DNA from: Pseudopyrenochaeta lycopersici
Lineage: Eukaryota > Ascomycota > Dothideomycetes > Pleosporales > Pseudopyrenochaetaceae
Direction of reading: 5' to 3'
Length of the DNA stretch: 64,000 nucleotides
Assembly: GCA_003313425.1 (NCBI GenBank)
Contig: NHZP01000013.1
Location: 806,001-870,000 of the forward strand
The notes under the pieces are model-generated. The model was not told the origin of the DNA. It did not search any database and saw only the letters and a program-made list of their open reading frames with translations. Each line of letters begins with the position of its first letter. Within the stretch, counting starts at the first letter, position 1. Shown in pieces: positions 59,676 through 64,000 of the stretch. A program made the translations under genes and the position numbers.

Positions 59676-62600
59676 TTAAAACACCCATAGGTGCTGCGGT
59701 GGTTTACTGAATGATAAATATCCGCTTTGGATAACCGCTACGCCAAGCCTTTGAGACACTACTCCGCATGGCTGCCCGAGAGTGGCGCAGGAGACAACCA
59801 AGACGTAAAAATGAGTGCCCGGTTTCAAATCCTTCCCCCACGAAACATCTGCAAACCTTTTCCAACTGTCTTGACTAAACTTGTTCCAACCATTGGGTGT
59901 GTGCCGCGCGAGAACAACGCATCCCAGACGTCTGATGTCGACATGCTTTTGGTTGTCAAACCGAATGCAGCCGACTGCATGACCTTCCGCAGATTCTATC
60001 TTGCAATTTGAGTCAGGCAAAAGTGTAATGCGGCAATCTTGCGAAACTCTCGCCACTGAAGCCGCTAATATGCTCTGACTTCGACCGCTTGAGCTAGTAG
60101 GGATGAGCTTGATATCTCGGTTCCAGCTTGTGTTGACTTTGGGAATATCTCCATAACGAATCTTCCCCTCATATCTCATCCACGACCACGATGGGACCGT
60201 CTCAATCTTGCGATCGCTTATTTCCTTCAACGGCTCTTTACCGGACCGTTGCCAGAGCAGGCTCTTTCCGAGGCAACAGTGGATAATACCATGCGAACTT
60301 TCCGTCGTGTAAAATTCATTCAGTCTGCGCTCTAGTCCGGAGATTGCATATGGCCTATCCTTGCTGTGCGTAAGGGCGAGCTCCGAGTACCTGGTGAAGA
60401 TGCTTTCAAACGCAGAGGATGCACCTCCCGAAGGTGGTCCGGCGGTCGCCATTGGAAATCGGGAACTACTTAGCAAGTTCGAAGGCCTTGCTCCATGTCA
60501 GTCTATGAACCAGCGCGAAGGTATAGGAATACACAAGCACAGGGTAGTTATGAGATCAGACTAAACGAAACATCACTCACTTAGCCATTTGAGTCAGATT
60601 ATCGCAGCGGATTACAGATCCGCACTCCCAGTATGTTTGCGTTGCGGTGAAATGGATTGTCCGAGGTGATAAGGCTCGTTCTTGCAACACCCAGCCGCGT
60701 TTGTTCAGCACTCCATTTTCTACGTCGCGGTTGAAACCTTCGCCGACTTCACAAGCATAGACGCTGAATGGAGCGGCTGTGTTATTGTCTACAAGCTTGA
60801 CAAACTTTTTGCCAAGCCGAGGGAGAAAACGATCGTTCGAATTCTTGGCAGTGGTGGCAGCGATGGTGCAGTATGCTGAAGCAAACACCTTTTCCATGCG
60901 TTTTGCTTCATGCTGCCAATCATTTTCGTCGTCCTGAATTATACAAAGTGAATCGATCCAGAGAAATTGTATGCCAAGCTTCCGAGTAACGACGACAGCA
61001 TCTTGGAACAATTCTGGTAGATTCTCGAACTTGATTGCTTTGCGGTGTGCCACAATAGTGTCTTTCTCGGTACGAAGCGGCGTGGCACCTCCCCAGCAAT
61101 GAGATAGGGCAATGTACTTCCCTGATTTACCCTTGGCATTGCGAAGACGTAACCTCTCTGGGTTTTCCGAATCTCCAATGTCGAGTACTCTCGTGGGTAA
61201 TTTGCTATCTTGAGCAGAATTATATCCATGATCATTATGACTATAATTGCAGTCTCGAAGCCATTCACAAAGCAAGGAAAAATTCCTCCCGGTGTCTGCT
61301 TCAAGTAAGAGTGGAAGTCCGACTTCAATACCCATGCTTGCGGGTTCCGAGTCTAATCACAGTTAGATTACGATCTGGGCGAATGAGCGGGAGATAAGAG
61401 AACTAAAAGATATGGCATACCCGGATCTGTACAGAGCCTCAGAAAGCTGTGGTCGACCTTACCGCCAGTTACGGCTTCGATTATTAAGAATTGCGGCGCA
61501 ATTCCAATGTTGATTCTCCCCACCCCCTTATTGTCTAGACTACCGCGAGATTTAAGTATCAACCCACAGAGGTCACACATCTTATCAGACTCCCTTTGCT
61601 CAGACTCCCTTAGCTCTTTTGCATTGCGAAAGAGAGTATAGCCGCGCCTTGGTGATTCCAGCAACCATCTGATAGGGATACTCTTGCACAAGTCGCACAG
61701 CTTTGGTGGTATTTCAGGCGTAGAACAAGAAGGGGTGAACCGTTTCGAAAATTGGATAGCGAAGTCCGATACTTCCTCATCTTCCGTCGGCGTGTCTCCG
61801 AACCCGTGCTGCTGTCGAAGAGTATATGGTAAGCTCCACCCAAAAAGCGTGGCTGATTCCAAAGTTTACTCACTTCCTACAATCAAGAAGAAGGCCCGAT
61901 TAATTAGTGCCCAAGACACATGCTTTGGTATGGTTTCCCGAACTTACCAACTGCATCCGCCAAGATGGCACGGTCAGCTACCAACTTAAAAAGGCAGTAT
62001 ATACTACACTCTGGAAAATTCACTTACTCCCTGCAATGGTTAAAGAGAGGAGGTTAGCAATTATTTTAGCAGGAAGGTGTATCCATTGCACCAGAAGTTA
62101 CTTACAGTCTATTATAGTAGAAAGGCGAACGTCAACGATAAGTTTACGGAGAGACACGTTAGCTAGGATCACTCACTTCCTGTGATTGTAAGGAGGTGTA
62201 GTTAGCTAAAAGTCGATAGGAAGGCATGCTAGAGCTGATTTACTACCTATGTTTAACAGGAGGCAACGTTAGCAATTTAGAAACAAATTTGTTTGCCTAA
62301 ACAGGTTTTACTTACAGCCTAGAACGATTAGAAGAGGCCAGCTATATGTATTTAAATAAGGCGCCTTGTTGCAACTTACTTTCTATCCGTTGTCATATTA
62401 GCTAATAGCTTTATTGTGAACTACATTACTAAATTACTATACACTTACAATCTATAAAAAACAAAGAAGTTATAGTTAGCTAACAAAATGTACTTTTTAA
62501 GTTTTAGCCTAGTTTCCTTACTCTCTATTATTATTAAGGCGGAATTAGCTATTTATACAATATATTACTCCTTTACAGCGTTTACATACATCCTATAGCC

Positions 62601-64000
62601 ATAAAAAGATATAGTTAGCTACCAAACTAGTAAATTATGTAATATTAGTATATACTCACATCCTGCAACAATGGAAGGAACGCGATTAGCTATTATTGCT
62701 ATAATTTCTCCAAGGGGCCTACTAACTAGCTGTAATGATTTGAGACAGACGATTAACTACCCATCTAGCGTACTATTTTTAAATGGGGTTAACCTACACG
62801 CTGCAACCGTCAAGAACACACGGTCAGCTATCTATCTAGCTTACTATTCTTAAGAAGGGTCCACTTACATACTACAACCATCAAGAACGCGCGATCAGCT
62901 ATCCATATAGCATACTATTCTCGAGTAGGGTCTACTTACCTCCTGCAATGGTTAAGCGTACGCGTTAAGCTATCCATCTAGCTTACTATTCTCGAGTAGG
63001 GTCCACTTACCGCCTGCAATGGTTAAGAGCACGCGGTTAGCTATCCATCTAGCATACTACCCTCGAGTAGGGTCCACTTACAAGCTGCAACCATCAAGAA
63101 CGCGCGATCAGCTATCCATATAGCATACTATTCTCGAGTAGGGCCTACTTACCAGCTGCAGCCGTTAAGAGTACGCGGTTAGTTATCTATTTAGCTTACT
63201 ATTCTTAAGCAGGGCCTACTTACATACTACAACGGTTAAGAGCACGCGGTCAGCTATCTATATAGCATACTATTCTCGAGTAGGGTCTACTTACCGGCTG
63301 TAGCCGTCAAGAGTACGCGGTCAGCTACCTATTAAACTTACTATTCTCGAGTAGGGTCTACTTACATACTACAACCGTCAAGAGTACGCGGTCAGCTATC
63401 TATCTAGCATACTATTCTTAAGAAGGGTCCACTTACATCCTGCAACCATTAAGAGCACGCGGTTAGCTATCCATCTAGCACACTATTCTTAAGAAGGGTC
63501 CACTTACCTCCTGCAACCGTCAAGAGTACGTGGTCAGCTATCTATCTAGCTTACTATTCTCAAGTAGGGTCTACTTACCGGCTGTAGCCGTCAAGAGCAC
63601 GCGGTTAGCTATCTATCTAGCATACTATTATCAAGAAGGGTCTACTTACATCCTGCAGCCGTCAAGAGCACGCGGTTAGCTATCCATCTAGCATACTATT
63701 CACAAGTAGGGTCCACTTACATACTACAACGGTCAAGAGTACGCGGTCAGCTATCCATCTAGCATACTATTCTCAAGCAGGGCCCACTTACATACTACAA
63801 CCGCCAAGAGCACGCGATCAGCTATCCATCGAGCATACTATTCTCGAGTAGGGTCCACCTACCGGCTGTAGCCGTCAAGAGTACGCGGTCAGCTATCTAT
63901 TAAGCTTACTATTCTCGAGTAAGGTCCACTTACACCCTGCAACAGTCAAGAACTCGCGGTCAGCTATCCATCTAGCATACTATTCTCAAGTAGGATCCAC
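59676..64000 (-). CDS. HET-domain (heterokaryon incompatibility-type) protein with single-codon micro-exons, 5' partial
   Basis: Three ordinary exons, 61811..61421, 61352..60581 and 60486..59676, join in phase and encode 657 residues to the stop. Exon 1 carries CDLC motifs (PPKLCDLCKSIP, then KMCDLCGLIL). Exon 2 carries the HET domain: GKYIALSHCWGG, AVVVTRKLGIQFLWIDSLCI and RGWVLQERALSPRTIHF. Exon 3 has the C-terminal WSW-type region (VPSWSWMRYEGKI). Introns are 68, 94 and, before exon 1, 62 nt. No ATG lies between the exon 1 acceptor and its first motif, so translation must begin upstream. Upstream on the same strand is an array of 30 three-base exons, each in phase 0 with exon 1, running past the window end. 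HET proteins trigger cell death on recognition of non-self; the ligand here is unknown. The N-terminal structure is inferred from splice signals. Confidence 0.8.
61874..62729 (-). repeat. Diverged part of the micro-exon array next to the HET exon (13 units)
   Basis: Units 61876 to 62729 are spaced 64-80 bp and are more AT-rich, with little sequence identity outside splice signals. Donors include GTAAGT, GTGAGT, GTAAAT, GTATGT, GTAAGG and GTTAGT. Branch points read CTAAC, CTGAC or CTAAT in nearly all; the intron near 62340 has the weaker CTGGC. All acceptors are AG. Exon length is exactly three bases in every one. Confidence 0.8.
62798..63936 (-). repeat. Homogeneous 71-bp part of the micro-exon array (17 units)
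   Basis: Seventeen units spaced exactly 71 bp apart. The 68-nt introns share a common sequence: donor GTAAGT followed by GGACCC, then GAATAGTATGCTAGAT, the branch region TAGCTGACCGCG or TAGCTAACCGCG, and CTTGACGGTTGCAG or a variant. Most intron differences are transitions (C/T or G/A), but the three exon bases differ by transversions too. Confidence 0.88.

Larger units (their letters stand above)
61874..64000 (-). repeat. Tandem array of intron plus one-codon micro-exon units (30 units, continues off the edge)
   Basis: Each unit on the minus strand is donor, CTRAC-type branch point, YAG acceptor, then three bases and the next donor. Micro-exons (top coordinate and codon, in transcript order): 63936 GGT; 63865 CCG; 63794 TAT; 63723 TAT; 63652 GAT; 63581 CCG; 63510 GAG; 63439 GAT; 63368 TAT; 63297 CCG; 63226 TAT; 63155 CTG; 63084 CTT; 63013 GCG; 62942 GAG; 62871 TAT; 62800 CGT; 62729 CTA; 62662 GAT; 62592 GAT; 62524 AGA; 62451 ATT; 62382 AAA; 62318 GCT; 62246 GTA; 62179 GAA; 62108 ACT; 62030 GGA; 61950 TTG; 61876 GAA. 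The bases at 63999-64000 are where the next donor should begin, so the array continues. It is not a CRISPR (contiguous units, no spacers, eukaryote). Confidence 0.85.

Noticed and set aside
62798..64000. CRISPR-like or simple minisatellite reading of the 71-bp repeats
   Set aside because: Units are contiguous with no spacers and the host is a eukaryote. A plain minisatellite does not explain the retained splice signals and fixed 3-nt exons in diverged units.

Overview
This window is nuclear DNA of a filamentous ascomycete (Pezizomycotina; probably a Dothideomycete, which is an inference from the gene set). The evidence is: many short introns of about 50-130 nt with GTAAGT/GTGAGT donors, CTRAC branch points and YAG acceptors; fungal-only families (PF20684 rhodopsin-like membrane protein, C2H2/fungal_trans regulator, DUF8035 protein, HET domain, P450); and a TA-rich, RIP-like tract. 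Gene models below were built by hand from splice signals and frame continuity, so exon edges are predictions. Layout, left to right. 1-54.7 kb is mostly a housekeeping region: the 3' end of a PF20684 membrane protein (1-406), a proline-rich protein (2456-4010), V-ATPase subunit e (6434-6720), ARV1 (7053-8171), nucleoporin NUP170/Nup155 (8721-12984), an APH-fold kinase (15232-16506) divergent from AIM41 (16733-17284), a DUF8035-like protein (18443-19982), a TMEM97-like protein (20411-21401), a sugar transporter (22618-24487), the HRQ1 helicase (24577-28140), a C2H2/fungal_trans regulator (28905-32178), MOB3/phocein (34355-35904) divergent from the zinc GTPase ZNG1 (36466-37763), two uncharacterised proteins (37946-39422 and 39825-41148), an augmin subunit 3-like protein (41673-43370) divergent from thymidylate synthase (43578-44630), an uncharacterised protein with an F-box-like motif (45365-46510), a membrane protein (46691-47921), a FHIT-type hydrolase (48488-49163), a STEEP1-like protein (50191-50736), essential myosin light chain (51192-51764) and a cytochrome P450 (52876-54679). 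From about 55 kb the window becomes accessory: a 1,159-residue protein with an N-terminal Ulp1/C48-like cysteine protease module (55057-58536), a TA-rich degenerate transposon-like tract (58797-59245), and a HET-domain gene on the minus strand (59676 to beyond 64000). The standout observation is the 5' part of that HET gene. From 61874 to the window end lies a tandem array in which every unit, read on the minus strand, is a complete short intron followed by an exon of exactly three bases. I count 30 such single-codon micro-exons. In the 17 distal units (62798-63936) the spacing is exactly 71 bp (68-nt intron plus 3-nt exon). In the 13 units nearest the HET exon the introns have diverged and vary from 61 to 77 nt, yet donor, branch point, acceptor and the exact 3-nt exon length persist. 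The introns are similar from copy to copy while the codons differ (19 different codons among 30). Joined together, only the phase that matches the HET exon is free of stops. The first HET exon has no usable ATG upstream of its acceptor. I infer that the HET protein carries an N-terminal tail assembled from one-codon exons, whose length and sequence can change by unit gain, loss or exon skipping. The array runs off the window edge, so the true start of the gene is not seen.
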